Part shown: positions 25,205 to 34,217 of the stretch, piece after piece
How positions within the stretch are numbered: the stretch's first letter is position 1
How the letters are laid out: every line of letters starts with the position of its first letter
Assembly: GCA_018434325.1 (NCBI GenBank)
Contig: JAHDPO010000007.1
Span: 202,210-266,209, forward strand
Source: Clostridia bacterium
GTDB lineage: Bacteria > Bacillota > Peptococcia > DRI-13 > UBA5745
Direction: 5' to 3'
Length of the DNA stretch: 64,000 nt
Notes under the pieces: generated by a model
The model's database searches: none
Told to the model about the DNA's origin: nothing
The model's input: only the letters and a program-made list of their open reading frames with translations
Translations under genes and position numbers: made by a program

Positions 25205-26443
25205 TTAAAGGCTCAGCAGCGCCGGAGCCGCTGTCAGCAGTAAAGACGACACCAGCAGCAGTATCATGGGGAACAGCAGCCAGGTCTCTCTGCGGCTGTC
25301 CCGGGATTTTTGGTCCAACAAACACCTTTGCCTGCCTTCTCTGGCCTCAAGCCTTAGCAATGCGGCCAGAGAATTGCTGCCCAGATGATAATTTTGCAGC
25401 AACAGTTCCGTTGCACGGTGCAACGCCTCACCTTGCCGGGGCTGAATCCTGTCCAAGGCCGCGGCAAAAGGCACCCCTACCGCCAGTTGTCCGGCTACTG
25501 AGAGTAAGCAGTTGTCCAAATCAGCAGCCTGCTTTGCATTCCCTGTCGGACCGGCCGTCTCCAGACGGCTTACGGCCGCTTGCTGCCAGGCATCCGGCAG
25601 ATTGAGGCCAGCCGATAAATGCAGCGCCATCTCCTCCTGGAAATCAGCCAATATCAGCTCTGCCGCCGGCTCCTCCTCTTGCAGCAGCAACCGAAAAAAC
25701 AGGAGGCTGCCGACCATCTGCAGGCCAAAAACCATTGCTGCGATCACCGGGCCCTTGCCGCTATAAAGTGACTCCATATATGCCGGTGTCGCCAGCCGCA
25801 AAAAAGCTGTATACACTGCCGGCGCAGCCGCCAGAAGACAGCCCTCCAGCCGGCGGACAGCCAGCCGGGCCTCCAGAAACTCCCTTGCTTGCAATCGCTC
25901 CCGTATGCCGCCTGTGCAATGGATAAACACCTGATTAAGGCTGGCTCCCGTCCTGACTGCCGAGGCCAGCACTGCAGCCAGGGCCCTTAACTCCGGCAGA
26001 CCCAGCTGCACAGCTAATTCTTTATAGACCAAGTCCACCGGATAATTCAGCTCCAGCAAGCCCAGACATTGGCGCCAGGCTGCTTTTGCCCGCTCATGCT
26101 CCGCCCTGCCGGCTGCCGTCACTTTAAACCGGGAAGCCAGGAGGCGGCGGGCCAAATCCCGGGTAGCCGTAGCCGGCGCTTTCCCAGCTTTTAGTCCCAA
26201 AGTTAATTCCTCCAGCCAAAGAACGGCTGCCTTTCTCATCCGCTGCTGGCGGCGGCTCTTTCTCTGGTTCAGCAAAAGTGACAGCATCAATCGGTAGATC
26301 ACTACCGCTGCCGCCAGCAGCAAGAACTTGATCCGAAAATACAAGGCCGCTGTGGCCAGAGATGCCAGGGCAAGGCCCGCCTTAATTAAAAGCAGCAGCG
26401 ACTTTTCCCCCGCCACTAAGTCTCCCCTTGCCGTCCCTCTCAT
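25205..26443 (-). CDS. TadB/TadC-like platform protein with two T2SSF-like halves
   Basis: 412 residues, much longer than a single TadB or TadC. Helices at about 18-55, a first T2SSF-like helical domain (about 70-185, LEELTLGLKAGKAPATATRDL), helices about 198-265, a second T2SSF-like domain (about 270-380, LADFQEEMALHLSAGLNLPDAW) and a C-terminal helix (about 390-410). It therefore looks like a fused TadB-TadC platform for the adjacent CpaF. ATG 26443 overlaps cpaF by 62 bases; GTG 26416 with AGGGGA six bases upstream is an alternative start. Confidence 0.78.
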   Translation of the reverse strand: MRGTARGDLVAGEKSLLLLIKAGLALASLATAALYFRIKFLLLAAAVVIYRLMLSLLLNQRKSRRQQRMRKAAVLWLEELTLGLKAGKAPATATRDLARRLLASRFKVTAAGRAEHERAKAAWRQCLGLLELNYPVDLVYKELAVQLGLPELRALAAVLASAVRTGASLNQVFIHCTGGIRERLQAREFLEARLAVRRLEGCLLAAAPAVYTAFLRLATPAYMESLYSGKGPVIAAMVFGLQMVGSLLFFRLLLQEEEPAAELILADFQEEMALHLSAGLNLPDAWQQAAVSRLETAGPTGNAKQAADLDNCLLSVAGQLAVGVPFAAALDRIQPRQGEALHRATELLLQNYHLGSNSLAALLRLEAREGRQRCLLDQKSRDSRRETWLLFPMILLLVSSLLLTAAPALLSL

Positions 26444-27563
26444 ATAGCCTTTTAATCTCCGGTCTTAAGCCTGACCAATCCACAACCCGGATAACTTCCG
26501 CCACCTGCCTTCTGCCATCTGGCAGCCTCTCCAAATGCACCACTAAATCCAAAGCCGCACCAATCTGCCGCCGGATGGCAGCCGCCGGCAATCCCAAGCC
26601 TGCCATCATGGCCATGGTCTCCAGCCTTTCCAGCATATCAGCGGCTGAATTGGCATGGCCGCTGGACATGGCTCCCCGATGCCCTGTATTCATAGCCTGC
26701 AGCATATCCAAGGCCTCCCCTCCCCTGACTTCCCCTACGATGATCCTGTCCGGCCGCAGCCGCAAAGCCATCCGCACCAGCTGACGCAAGGTCACCTCAC
26801 CCTGACCCTCCGTATTGGGCGGCCGGGCCTCCAGGCGGACTACATTAGCCTGACCGGCAATCTTCAGCTCAGCGGCGTCTTCCACCGTCACGATTCGTTC
26901 TCCTGCCGGCACTAAATTAGCCAAGGTATTCAGCAAAGTGGTCTTGCCGCTGCCGGTGCCGCCGCTGATGAAAATAGACCGCCGCTCCCTTACCGCCCGG
27001 GCCAGCTTCTCGGCCACAGCCTCCGGCAAAGAGCCCTGGGCAGCCAGTTCCTCCAGGCTGAAGCTTTTGGCAGCAAACTTCCGGATAGCCAGCACCGGCC
27101 CGTCTAAAGCTACCGGCGGCAGCACAGCCCCGATGCGGGAGCCGTCAGGCAGCCTGGCATCCACCATGGGGTTAGCCTGATTGACCTGGCGATTAACCTG
27201 GTCGCAAACCCGCTGAATCAATTCCAAAACCTGCCGCTCATCCTCAAAAGCTATCCCGGCAGGCATCAGGCAGCCGTTTTTCTCCACATACACCTGCTGA
27301 CAGCCATTAATCAGCACATCGGTGATCTCCTGATCCTCCATCAACGGCTGCAAGCGATCCAGGCGGCGAAAACGGTTGAACAGCTGCTCCAGCATAGCTT
27401 CCTTCTCCTCCAGGTCCAAGCCGAAGGCTCTGCTCCGGTTAAGAACCAAAGCCTCCAAGGTCTGCCGCACCACCCCATCGGACCACTGGCCCTCCCGGGC
27501 TGCCCTGGCCGAGAGATCGCCTTCAATCTCTTGCAAACATTCGGCATATTCTGGCCTCACCAT
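26382..27563 (-). CDS. cpaF: CpaF/TadA-type secretion ATPase, canonical copy
   Basis: 393 residues. Walker A GGTGSGKTT (201-209), Asp box IVTVEDAAELKI, Walker B with the intact GEVRGGEALDM and His box GHRGAMSSGHANS. It is the first gene of the Tad locus and has its own strong promoter. It is followed with overlap by the fused platform gene and by the Flp pilin, which may together make a core machine distinct from the divergent cpaF/tadB/tadC set. Confidence 0.94.
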   Translation of the reverse strand: MVRPEYAECLQEIEGDLSARAAREGQWSDGVVRQTLEALVLNRSRAFGLDLEEKEAMLEQLFNRFRRLDRLQPLMEDQEITDVLINGCQQVYVEKNGCLMPAGIAFEDERQVLELIQRVCDQVNRQVNQANPMVDARLPDGSRIGAVLPPVALDGPVLAIRKFAAKSFSLEELAAQGSLPEAVAEKLARAVRERRSIFISGGTGSGKTTLLNTLANLVPAGERIVTVEDAAELKIAGQANVVRLEARPPNTEGQGEVTLRQLVRMALRLRPDRIIVGEVRGGEALDMLQAMNTGHRGAMSSGHANSAADMLERLETMAMMAGLGLPAAAIRRQIGAALDLVVHLERLPDGRRQVAEVIRVVDWSGLRPEIKRLYERDGKGRLSGGGKVAAAFN

Positions 27564-27587
27564 GGAATTATTCTCCTTTTATTTCAT

Positions 27588-27616
27588 AATATACCATATT
27601 ATTCCATTTTTGTAAA
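27588..27616 (-). promoter_or_regulatory. Promoter of the Tad locus
   Basis: Minus strand TTTACA (27616-27611), 17 bases, TATATT (27593-27588), about 25 bases before the cpaF ATG. It is divergent from the promoter of the small winged-helix gene. Confidence 0.7.
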
Positions 27617-27641
27617 GGGTGGATCATTTATTTCTTTTTCC

Positions 27642-27670
27642 TTGTATTTTTCGGCAAAACCGCATAGAAT
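27642..27670 (+). promoter_or_regulatory. Promoter of the small winged-helix gene
   Basis: TTGTAT (27642-27647), 17 bases, TAGAAT (27665-27670), followed by GGAGGT and the ATG at 27703. Confidence 0.6.
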
Positions 27671-27702
27671 AGCTTTAATCATACAAGCAGGAGGTATTCG
27701 CC

Positions 27703-27879
27703 ATGGATGTTAACGCTAAAGTTTTAGAGGTTCTGCAAGCCAGCGGCCAGCCGATGAAATCTGCTGAGATCGCCGAAAAAGCAGGCGAAGACAAAAAAGC
27801 AGTGGATAAGGCCATTAAAGCTTTGAAAGCCGAAGGAAAAGTAGAATCCCCAAAGAATTGTTACTACGCCGCTAAATAA
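27703..27879 (+). CDS. Small winged-helix-like protein (58 residues)
   Basis: Starts MDVNAKVLEVLQASGQPMK and continues with SAEIAEKAGEDKKAVDKAIK, then ALKAEGKVESPKNCYYAAK. This is helix, turn, recognition helix and a beta-wing ending in aromatic residues, as in small MarR-like or FeoC-like winged-helix modules. GGAGGT lies eight bases before the ATG. It has its own promoter and terminator and is divergent from the Tad operon with the promoters only about 25 bases apart, so it could be a local DNA-binding regulator. That role is inferred, not shown. Confidence 0.8.
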   Translation: MDVNAKVLEVLQASGQPMKSAEIAEKAGEDKKAVDKAIKALKAEGKVESPKNCYYAAK

Positions 27880-27926
27880 GTCCAGGAAGCACAGCCGGGA
27901 GCGGAGCAAACAAATCATGACCAAAC

Positions 27927-27977
27927 AAAAGCCCGGAGTCAGCTTTGTATCGTTGCAAAACTGCTTCCGGGCTTTTT
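27927..27977 (+). terminator. Terminator after the small winged-helix gene
   Basis: AAAAGCCCGGA near 27927 pairs with TCCGGGCTTTTT ending at 27977. The T-run follows the stem. The 27880-28287 interval otherwise holds the dapA promoter and leader. Confidence 0.75.
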
Positions 27978-28033
27978 AAGCTTGCTGCTAATGGGCTGGA
28001 CAAATAATAAATCAATTTATTTAAAAATATTAT

Positions 28034-28062
28034 TTGACACTATGGCCTTTTACTGTTATCCT
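28034..28062 (+). promoter_or_regulatory. Probable dapA promoter
   Basis: TTGACA (28034-28039), 17 bases, TATCCT (28057-28062). It implies a leader of about 220 bases before the dapA ATG. Confidence 0.6.
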
Positions 28063-28189
28063 TACTCTATTAATTTAAGGAATCATCCAATAATTATTTT
28101 CTATTTTATATTCTAATTCGTATATTACTGAATATTTAATTAATTTATTAATAGTGTTTTTTTGAAAGATCATCAAGATTCTGGAGGCC

Positions 28190-28248
28190 TGTCAGCAATA
28201 AGATTTGTTTGGTGTTTAAAGCTGCCGACAATTCCTGTCGGCAGTTTT
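28190..28248 (+). promoter_or_regulatory. dapA: Terminator hairpin in the dapA leader, possible attenuator
   Basis: CTGCCGACA (28222-28230) pairs with TGTCGGCAG (28236-28244), followed by TTTTATTT. TGTCAGC at 28190-28196 could pair with the left arm (six of seven) and act as antiterminator. I see neither the lysine-riboswitch core nor a T-box sequence. Confidence 0.5.
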
Positions 28249-28287
28249 ATTTGGATATATAGATTATAGAAAAAGGAGTGATTTTTC

Positions 28288-29166
28288 ATGAAACAGCCCC
28301 CTTTCCTGGGCTCCTGCGTAGCCTTGGTGACCCCCTTCACCAAAGATGGTGTGAATTATGAGAAGCTGGAAGAACTCATTGAATGGCATATAAAAGAAGG
28401 CAGCAATGCTATTTTAATCGGCGGAACTACCGGCGAAGCCTCTGCTATGACAAAAGAAGAGCATAAGTCCGTTATCCGTTTTACCGTTGAAAAGGCCGCC
28501 AAACGCATTCATGTTATGGCCGGAACCGGCAGCAACAATACTTCGTCTACTATCGAACTGAGCCAATATGCCCAGTCCGTTGGCGCCGATTCTCTTCTCC
28601 TGGTTACTCCTTATTACAACAAAACTACCCAGGAAGGCTTATACCGGCATTTCAAGGCTGCGGCAGAAGCCGTCACTATACCCATTGTTCTGTACAATGT
28701 GCCTGCCAGAACCAGCTTAAATATCAATCCCGATACCTTAAAGCGCCTGTCTGCCATTAAAAATATCGTAGCCCTTAAAGAGTGTAATTTAAACCAGGTT
28801 GCTCAAACCAGACTCCTTTGCGGCGATGATCTCTTCATTTATTCCGGTGAAGACGGAAATGTTCTGCCGCTTTTGGCTTTGGGAGGCCTGGGGGTGATTT
28901 CGGTCATGGCAAATATTGTGCCCGCCGATACCCGCAGAATGGTTGCCGCCTTTTTCAACGGCGACCTGACTACCAGCCGCGCCCTGCAAATCCGGGCTAT
29001 CCAGTTGATCGACGCTTTGTTTTGTGAGGTAAACCCTATTCCCGTAAAAGCGGCGATGAACCAAATGGGATTCCATGTGGGAGAGTGCCGGCTGCCTCTT
29101 GTAGAAATCAGCAGCAAAAGCCGGAATACCCTTTGCACCGCTTTAAAAGAATACGGATTAATTTAA
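28288..29166 (+). CDS. dapA: 4-hydroxy-tetrahydrodipicolinate synthase
   Basis: 292 residues, standard length. The Thr pair is in GGTTGE (45-50), catalytic Tyr in YNVPARTSLN (Y136), Schiff-base Lys in VALKECN (K164). It condenses pyruvate and aspartate semialdehyde, the first step toward lysine and diaminopimelate for cell wall and spore dipicolinate. AAAAAGGAGTG lies before the ATG. No other dap genes adjoin it. It ends at a terminator shared with the convergent clpX gene. Confidence 0.96.
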   Translation: MKQPPFLGSCVALVTPFTKDGVNYEKLEELIEWHIKEGSNAILIGGTTGEASAMTKEEHKSVIRFTVEKAAKRIHVMAGTGSNNTSSTIELSQYAQSVGADSLLLVTPYYNKTTQEGLYRHFKAAAEAVTIPIVLYNVPARTSLNINPDTLKRLSAIKNIVALKECNLNQVAQTRLLCGDDLFIYSGEDGNVLPLLALGGLGVISVMANIVPADTRRMVAAFFNGDLTTSRALQIRAIQLIDALFCEVNPIPVKAAMNQMGFHVGECRLPLVEISSKSRNTLCTALKEYGLI

Positions 29167-29202
29167 TGGACGATTACCGTAAACAGAGAAACTGATAAAA
29201 AG

Positions 29203-29247
29203 AACGGGAGAGTCTCTTCAATATCGTTTCGAGACTCCCCCGTTTTT
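29203..29247. terminator. Bidirectional terminator between dapA and clpX
   Basis: AACGGGAGAGTCTC (29203-29216) pairs with GAGACTCCCCCGTT (29231-29244) with one mismatch, with A and T tracts on both sides. Confidence 0.75.
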
Positions 29248-29323
29248 AATTATTTCCGCTTCTACTTGCTATAAACCTTTGCTATTACGCATTAGATGCG
29301 CTGTTTGGTATCATGTCCGGCCT

Positions 29324-30703
29324 TCAGGCGCTGGCTTCCTCTTTGCTGCCTTTGCCTTCTTTGCCCTTATCCTTGGCGGCAGAACCGGCGGCAGCGGCGG
29401 TGCCGGTACCGGCCAGCGTGGTCAGCAAGGTCAATTCAGCCCCCTCCGTCACCGCCTCCTTAGTCACCAGGCATTTGCGGATATCTTTGCGGGAGGGCAG
29501 TTCAAACATGGTATTGCGCATCAAATCTTCCATAATGGCCCTGAGGCCCCGGGCTCCGGTATTACGCTTGATGGCTTCATCGGCAATGGCCTCCAAAGCT
29601 TCCTCGGTGAATTCCAGCACGCAGCCGTCCATCTCCAGCAAAGACTGATACTGGCGCACCAGAGCGTTTTTCGGTTCCGTCAAAATCCGCACTAAAGCAT
29701 TACGATCCAGCGGAGCCAGAGATACGGTCACCGGCACCCGGCCTACAAATTCCGGTATCATACCGTATTTGATCAGGTCCTGCGGCATCAGCTGCTTCAG
29801 GTGCTCCGCCAAATTCGTCTCTTTGCGGCTTTCCACCTTGGCGCCAAAGCCCATGGTTTTTTTGCCTACCCGGTTGCCGATGATCTTGTCGATGCCCTCA
29901 AAGGCGCCGCCGCAAATAAACAGCACATTGGATGTATCCAGCTGCAGAAACTCCTGATGGGGATGCTTGCGTCCGCCTTGAGGCGGCACACTGGCCACTG
30001 TACCCTCCAGGATTTTCAGCAAAGCCTGCTGAACACCCTCGCCGGAAACATCCCGGGTTATGGAGGGGTTTTCCGACTTCCGGGTGATCTTGTCGATCTC
30101 GTCGATATAAATAATGCCGCGCTCGGCTTTCTCAATATCGTAATCGGCGGCCTGGATCAGCTTCAAAAGGATGTTTTCCACATCCTCGCCCACATAACCG
30201 GCTTCCGTCAGCGATGTGGCATCAGCAATGGCGAAAGGCACCTTCAAAATCTTCGCCAGCGTCTGGGCCAACAAGGTTTTGCCGCTGCCCGTAGGTCCAA
30301 TAAGCAGGATATTGCTTTTTTGGAGCTCTACCTGCTCTCCCTTATCATTTTTAACAGTGCGGCTGCTCTTTTCCTTGCCCTTTTTCCCTTTAGCCCCGGG
30401 ATTGCCGATACGCTTATAGTGGTTATAAACGGCTACGGCTAAAGCAATCTTTGCCACGTCCTGATCTATTACATATTGGTCGAGAATTTCTTTAATTTCT
30501 TTAGGCGGCAGAGCCCGGCCCCAGGAATTATCCTCCTGGGAATCATCCTCATCAACGATGGTGCCGATGATCTCATTGCACAGCTCAATACATTCGTCAC
30601 AAATGTAAACGCTGGGGCCGGCCACCAGCTTTGCCACCATATCCTGGCTTTTGCCGCAAAAAGAACATTTTACATCGTGTTCGCCGTCGTCATATTTAAC
30701 CAT
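29324..30703 (-). CDS. clpX: ClpX ATPase, ClpXP specificity subunit
   Basis: 459 residues. The N-terminal zinc-binding domain has C13, C16, C35, C38 ([19 protein letters not shown]). Walker A GPTGSGKT is at 136-143, with the [15 protein letters not shown] loop [14 protein letters not shown], Walker [11 protein letters not shown] and the sensor/arginine-finger region [12 protein letters not shown]. The Ala/Lys/Glu-rich tail (about 430-459) and a linker near 100-128 make it longer than the usual 420. It unfolds tagged substrates for ClpP, encoded just upstream in the same direction. Confidence 0.96.
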   Translation of the reverse strand: MVKYDDGEHDVKCSFCGKSQDMVAKLVAGPSVYICDECIELCNEIIGTIVDEDDSQEDNSWGRALPPKEIKEILDQYVIDQDVAKIALAVAVYNHYKRIGNPGAKGKKGKEKSSRTVKNDKGEQVELQKSNILLIGPTGSGKTLLAQTLAKILKVPFAIADATSLTEAGYVGEDVENILLKLIQAADYDIEKAERGIIYIDEIDKITRKSENPSITRDVSGEGVQQALLKILEGTVASVPPQGGRKHPHQEFLQLDTSNVLFICGGAFEGIDKIIGNRVGKKTMGFGAKVESRKETNLAEHLKQLMPQDLIKYGMIPEFVGRVPVTVSLAPLDRNALVRILTEPKNALVRQYQSLLEMDGCVLEFTEEALEAIADEAIKRNTGARGLRAIMEDLMRNTMFELPSRKDIRKCLVTKEAVTEGAELTLLTTLAGTGTAAAAGSAAKDKGKEGKGSKEEASA

Positions 30704-30758
30704 ATATCACCTCACACCGGCAGCCTCGGCCAACCGGTATCTTTTATTTTTTTCCCAG

Positions 30759-30832
30759 GGCGTCCCAAGGGACGCATCAAGGTTGCTTAATGGCGTCCCA
30801 AGGGACGCATCAAGGTTGCTTAATGGCGTCCC
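30759..30832. repeat. 33-bp tandem duplication at the clpP 3' end
   Basis: Two identical 33-base units (30759-30791 and 30792-30824) and the start of a third cover the last codons of clpP and the spacer to clpX. Each full unit contains the perfect 16-base palindrome GCGTCCCAAGGGACGC. Confidence 0.9.
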
Positions 30833-31442
30833 TAGGAATCTGCTTCAAAACATCGTCGATCAAGCCGTATTCCTTAGCGTCTTGAGCTTCAAAAAAGAAG
30901 TCCCGCTCCACATCCTGCTTGATTTTGTCCAGGGGCTGGCCGGTATTTTCCGCCAGAATCTGATTCAACCGTTCTTTTACCTGCAAAAGGCGGCGGGCAT
31001 GAATCTCGATATCCGTCACCTGGCCCCGGGCGCCGGCAGAAGGCTGATGAATCATAATTTCCGCATTAGGCAAAGCAAAGCGCTTGCCTTTGGCGCCGGC
31101 AGCCAGGAGAAAAGCCCCCATGGAAGCCGCCAGGCCAATACAGATGGTGGAAACGTCGGCTCTGATGTACTGCATGGTATCGTAAATAGCCATGCCCGCC
31201 GTCACCGAACCGCCGGGACTATTAATATATAGGGAAATATCCTTATCGGGATCCTCAGCATACAGGAATAACAGCTGAGCCACCACCAGATTGGCTACGG
31301 TATCATCGATTTCCGTACCCAAAAAAACGATACGGTCTTTCAGCAAACGGGAATAAATATCATAGGAGCGTTCACCCCGGCTTGACTGCTCCACAACAAT
31401 AGGCACATAGGCATTCATGGAAGGACGATAAATCTCGGTCAT
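30810..31442 (-). CDS. clpP: ATP-dependent Clp protease proteolytic subunit
   Basis: 210 residues. Catalytic triad Ser in [11 protein letters not shown] (S107), His in [10 protein letters not shown] (H132) and Asp near 181 ([17 protein letters not shown]). Short mature N-terminus, as in Firmicutes ClpP. Serine protease that forms the tetradecameric chamber for ClpX. The last codons (IPRDAIKQP) lie in the 33-bp duplication; the neighbouring copy lies after the stop. Confidence 0.97.
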   Translation of the reverse strand: MTEIYRPSMNAYVPIVVEQSSRGERSYDIYSRLLKDRIVFLGTEIDDTVANLVVAQLLFLYAEDPDKDISLYINSPGGSVTAGMAIYDTMQYIRADVSTICIGLAASMGAFLLAAGAKGKRFALPNAEIMIHQPSAGARGQVTDIEIHARRLLQVKERLNQILAENTGQPLDKIKQDVERDFFFEAQDAKEYGLIDDVLKQIPRDAIKQP

Positions 31443-31606
31443 TTTTTACACCTCATCTCTTTGTTCAACTAATATCAACGAATATCAACGAATACTTTCA
31501 ATAATGCTCATATATACTATAGAGGGCAGCGTCCTGCACCTATATCTGAATGGTACATCCGGCTGCCCTCCAGGCATGATTCGATCCGTAGAGCTATAGC
31601 GCCTCG

Positions 31607-32902
31607 TTATTTGATCTTGGCGTTGTCTGTCAGAACTTTGATGGCTTTATTCATCATCAGATTGAATTTCAGGGAATCCACCATAGTCTTGTTGCCGCCG
31701 TAAATCTTCTTGATCTCTTCAACCGGCCTGCCGGTCTGATCTGCCAGGCGCTTGTATTCCTCCTCCAGATCCTCGTCGCCGATGACCACGCCTTCGGCCT
31801 GGGCCACAGCTTCCAGAACCAGCTCCGTCTGCAGCTCCTTTTGGGCTCTTTCTTTGAAGTTTTCCCGGATGTCTTCCAGCTTCATGCCGGTAAGCTCCAT
31901 GTATTGTTCAAGCTCGATGCCCTGGCGGCGAATCTGGCGGGCAAAATTCTCCAAAAGCTGATCCTGTCTCATGGCCAGCATGCTCTCCGGCAGCTCCGGA
32001 TTGGCCTCTTCAACAGCTTTTTCTACGGCCTTGTTTTCCAGATCGGCCTGAGCTTTTTCTTTGGCTTCTTTGCTTAATTTTTCTTCCAGATCCTTCTTCA
32101 GCTCTTCCAAAGTCTCAAACTCGGAAACGTCTTTGGCAAACTCGTCGTCCATCTCGGACAAAATCTTATGCTGGATCTCTTTAACGGTGACGTCAAAGAC
32201 GGCAGCTTTGCCGGCCAGCTCCGTAGCCCGGTAGTCCTCGGGGAATGTAACGCTGACCGCTACCTCGTCGCCAACCTTGGCGCCTACCAGCTGCTCTTCA
32301 AAACCGGGAATAAAACTGCCGCTGCCCAGCTCCAGGGGATGATCCTGACCGGCGCCGCCTTCAAAAGGAATATCATCTACCTTGCCCAAAAAGTCGATAG
32401 TGCATACGTCGCCCAGGACGGCAGGACCTTCCGTCTTCTCGAGACGGGCAAATCTTTCCTGCATAGCTTTGAGTTGTTTTTCTACGGCGCCTTCTTCAGC
32501 CGCCTCAGACAGCTTCTCCAGCTCCATACCCTTGTATTCGCCCAGCTTGATTTCCGGCTTCAAATCGTAAACAGCCGTGAAAACCAAACCCTGGCCTTTC
32601 TCAGAGGAAACGATCTCGTATTTAGGATAAACAATGCATTCATAGGCAGAACCGATCTCATCGAGAGCCTGACTGAAGGCTTCGGGAACGGCGTCATTAA
32701 TCGCATCTTCCAAAAGAATCTCTCTGCCGTACATCCGCTCCACCACATGACGGGGAGCTTTTCCTTTGCGAAAACCGGGAATGCTGATCTTTCTCACCAC
32801 TTGGCGAAAAGCTTTATCCATAGATTTTTCAAAGGTTTCCGTAGGCACCTCAATGGTGAGTTTGGCTTTATTGCCTTCCAGTTTTTCCGCATTGACTTTC
32901 AT
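31607..32902 (-). CDS. tig: Trigger factor
   Basis: 431 residues, full length. Ribosome-binding domain with the GFRKGKAPRHVVERMYG signature (about 43-60), FKBP-type PPIase (about 155-240, GDVCTIDFLGKVDD and FIPGFEEQLVGAKVG), and the helical C-terminal arm. It folds nascent chains on the ribosome. The tig-clpP-clpX order is the conserved one. A GGAGGAA site precedes the ATG. Confidence 0.97.
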   Translation of the reverse strand: MKVNAEKLEGNKAKLTIEVPTETFEKSMDKAFRQVVRKISIPGFRKGKAPRHVVERMYGREILLEDAINDAVPEAFSQALDEIGSAYECIVYPKYEIVSSEKGQGLVFTAVYDLKPEIKLGEYKGMELEKLSEAAEEGAVEKQLKAMQERFARLEKTEGPAVLGDVCTIDFLGKVDDIPFEGGAGQDHPLELGSGSFIPGFEEQLVGAKVGDEVAVSVTFPEDYRATELAGKAAVFDVTVKEIQHKILSEMDDEFAKDVSEFETLEELKKDLEEKLSKEAKEKAQADLENKAVEKAVEEANPELPESMLAMRQDQLLENFARQIRRQGIELEQYMELTGMKLEDIRENFKERAQKELQTELVLEAVAQAEGVVIGDEDLEEEYKRLADQTGRPVEEIKKIYGGNKTMVDSLKFNLMMNKAIKVLTDNAKIK

Positions 32903-33030
32903 TCACACATTCCTCCTGTATTAACTTGCCAAAGGCGCATCTTATAATAACGCCTCGTATATTTTCTCATATAAAGAAAAGCAACTTATTCTTGTAGATA
33001 TTATCATAAATTTTATAAGCGCACAAGGGC

Positions 33031-33077
33031 TTAAAATTGTTTGACTATTTAACTCCATTAAAATTGTTTGACTATTT
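33031..33077. repeat. 20-bp direct repeat upstream of tig
   Basis: TTAAAATTGTTTGACTATTT occurs at 33031-33050 and again at 33058-33077, 27 bases apart start to start. It lies in the spacer between mutY and tig, upstream of tig. No protein binding site could be assigned with confidence. Confidence 0.8.
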
Positions 33078-33113
33078 GACCGCACTTCCTCTATCCTGTG
33101 CTTAACTCCGCCC

Positions 33114-34217
33114 TCACTCTTCCAGAAATAAACTGAAAGCCGCCGGCAGAGGATGAGCCAGCCGCCGCTGATGAAGCGAAGTCCACACAAGTTCCTTGGC
33201 CTGATCCCGGGCTTGCCCCTCAACTGCTCCTTGTTCAGCACCGGCAGCACAGCTTATAAAATAGCCAATCATCCGCCACTCCACATGGCTGAAAACGTGG
33301 ACTCGCTCCAAAGCCTTCTCCAGCACCGCAGGATTTACCTTCCAGGCAGCGGCCTGGGCCATGGCCTCATCAGGACTTAAACGGCCGGTTACATTAGGAA
33401 GCTCCCACAAGCCCGCCAATAGACCCTGGTCGCAGCGCCGGCAAAGAGCGATTTCCTCGCCCCGCTGCAAAACAAAGATAGTTCTCTCCTCTATCCGGCG
33501 AGGTTTTTTCACCTGCCGTACCGGCAAAAGCTCCGCCCTGCCGGAAGCATGGCCGCGGCAGAACCTTTGGGCCGGGCATTGGCTGCATTTCGGCAGTCCT
33601 TTAGGCAGGCAGACCATCGCCCCGATTTCCATCAGGCTTTGGTTAAAATCTCCAGGCAAGACAGCTTTTAGCTCGCCGCTCATCACAGCCTCCAGCCCCT
33701 GACTGACCTTTTTCTTAAAAGCTGGCTGGTCGATAGCCTCATCACTGTCCAGAAGCCGGGCCATCACCCGCAGGACATTGCCGTCTACCGCCGGCTTGGC
33801 TATGCCAAAGCAGATGGAGCCCACGGCCCCTGCCGTATATTCTCCAACCCCCGGCAACGCCAGGATCCCCTCATAATCCGAGGGGAAAATACCTTGATGG
33901 TCCGACGCCACAACCTGAGCAGCCCGATGAAGATTGCGGGCCCGCCGGTAATAACCCAAGCCCTCCCACAGTTTAAACACCTGCTCCTCCGAAGCGGCAG
34001 CTAAAGCTTCGATATCCGGCAGGGCTTCCAGGAACCGCTGATAATAGCCTTTTACGGCCTCTACTCTGGTTTGCTGCAGCATAATTTCCGACAGCCAGAC
34101 GGGATAGGGCTGCCGGTTTTGCCGCCAGGGCAAATCTCTGGCTTCTTTTCTGTACCAATCTAAAAAAGGGCCGGGTAATCCGGCCAGTAATGCCATATCC
34201 GCTTCATTTAATATCAT
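33114..34217 (-). CDS. mutY: A/G-specific adenine glycosylase
   Basis: 367 residues from ATG 34217. HhH-GPD core with LSEIMLQQTRVEAVKGYY, LPGVGEYTAGAVGSICFG and the [4Fe-4S] cysteines CSQCPAQRFC (after VCLPKGLPK). The C-terminal NUDIX-like domain recognises 8-oxoG (REERTIFVLQRGEEIAL-type strand). It removes adenine mispaired with 8-oxoguanine. The open frame extends 42 codons further upstream inside azlD, but ATG 34217 forms an ATGA overlap with the azlD stop, so that start is preferred. Confidence 0.93.
   Translation of the reverse strand: MILNEADMALLAGLPGPFLDWYRKEARDLPWRQNRQPYPVWLSEIMLQQTRVEAVKGYYQRFLEALPDIEALAAASEEQVFKLWEGLGYYRRARNLHRAAQVVASDHQGIFPSDYEGILALPGVGEYTAGAVGSICFGIAKPAVDGNVLRVMARLLDSDEAIDQPAFKKKVSQGLEAVMSGELKAVLPGDFNQSLMEIGAMVCLPKGLPKCSQCPAQRFCRGHASGRAELLPVRQVKKPRRIEERTIFVLQRGEEIALCRRCDQGLLAGLWELPNVTGRLSPDEAMAQAAAWKVNPAVLEKALERVHVFSHVEWRMIGYFISCAAGAEQGAVEGQARDQAKELVWTSLHQRRLAHPLPAAFSLFLEE

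Noticed and set aside
28069..28287. Lysine riboswitch before dapA
   Set aside because: The leader is AT-rich and lacks the AGAGGTGC-type core.
33060..33095. CtsR operator upstream of tig
   Set aside because: Heptamers GGTCAAA and AGTCAAA are present but separated by one base instead of three, so the known operator is not matched.
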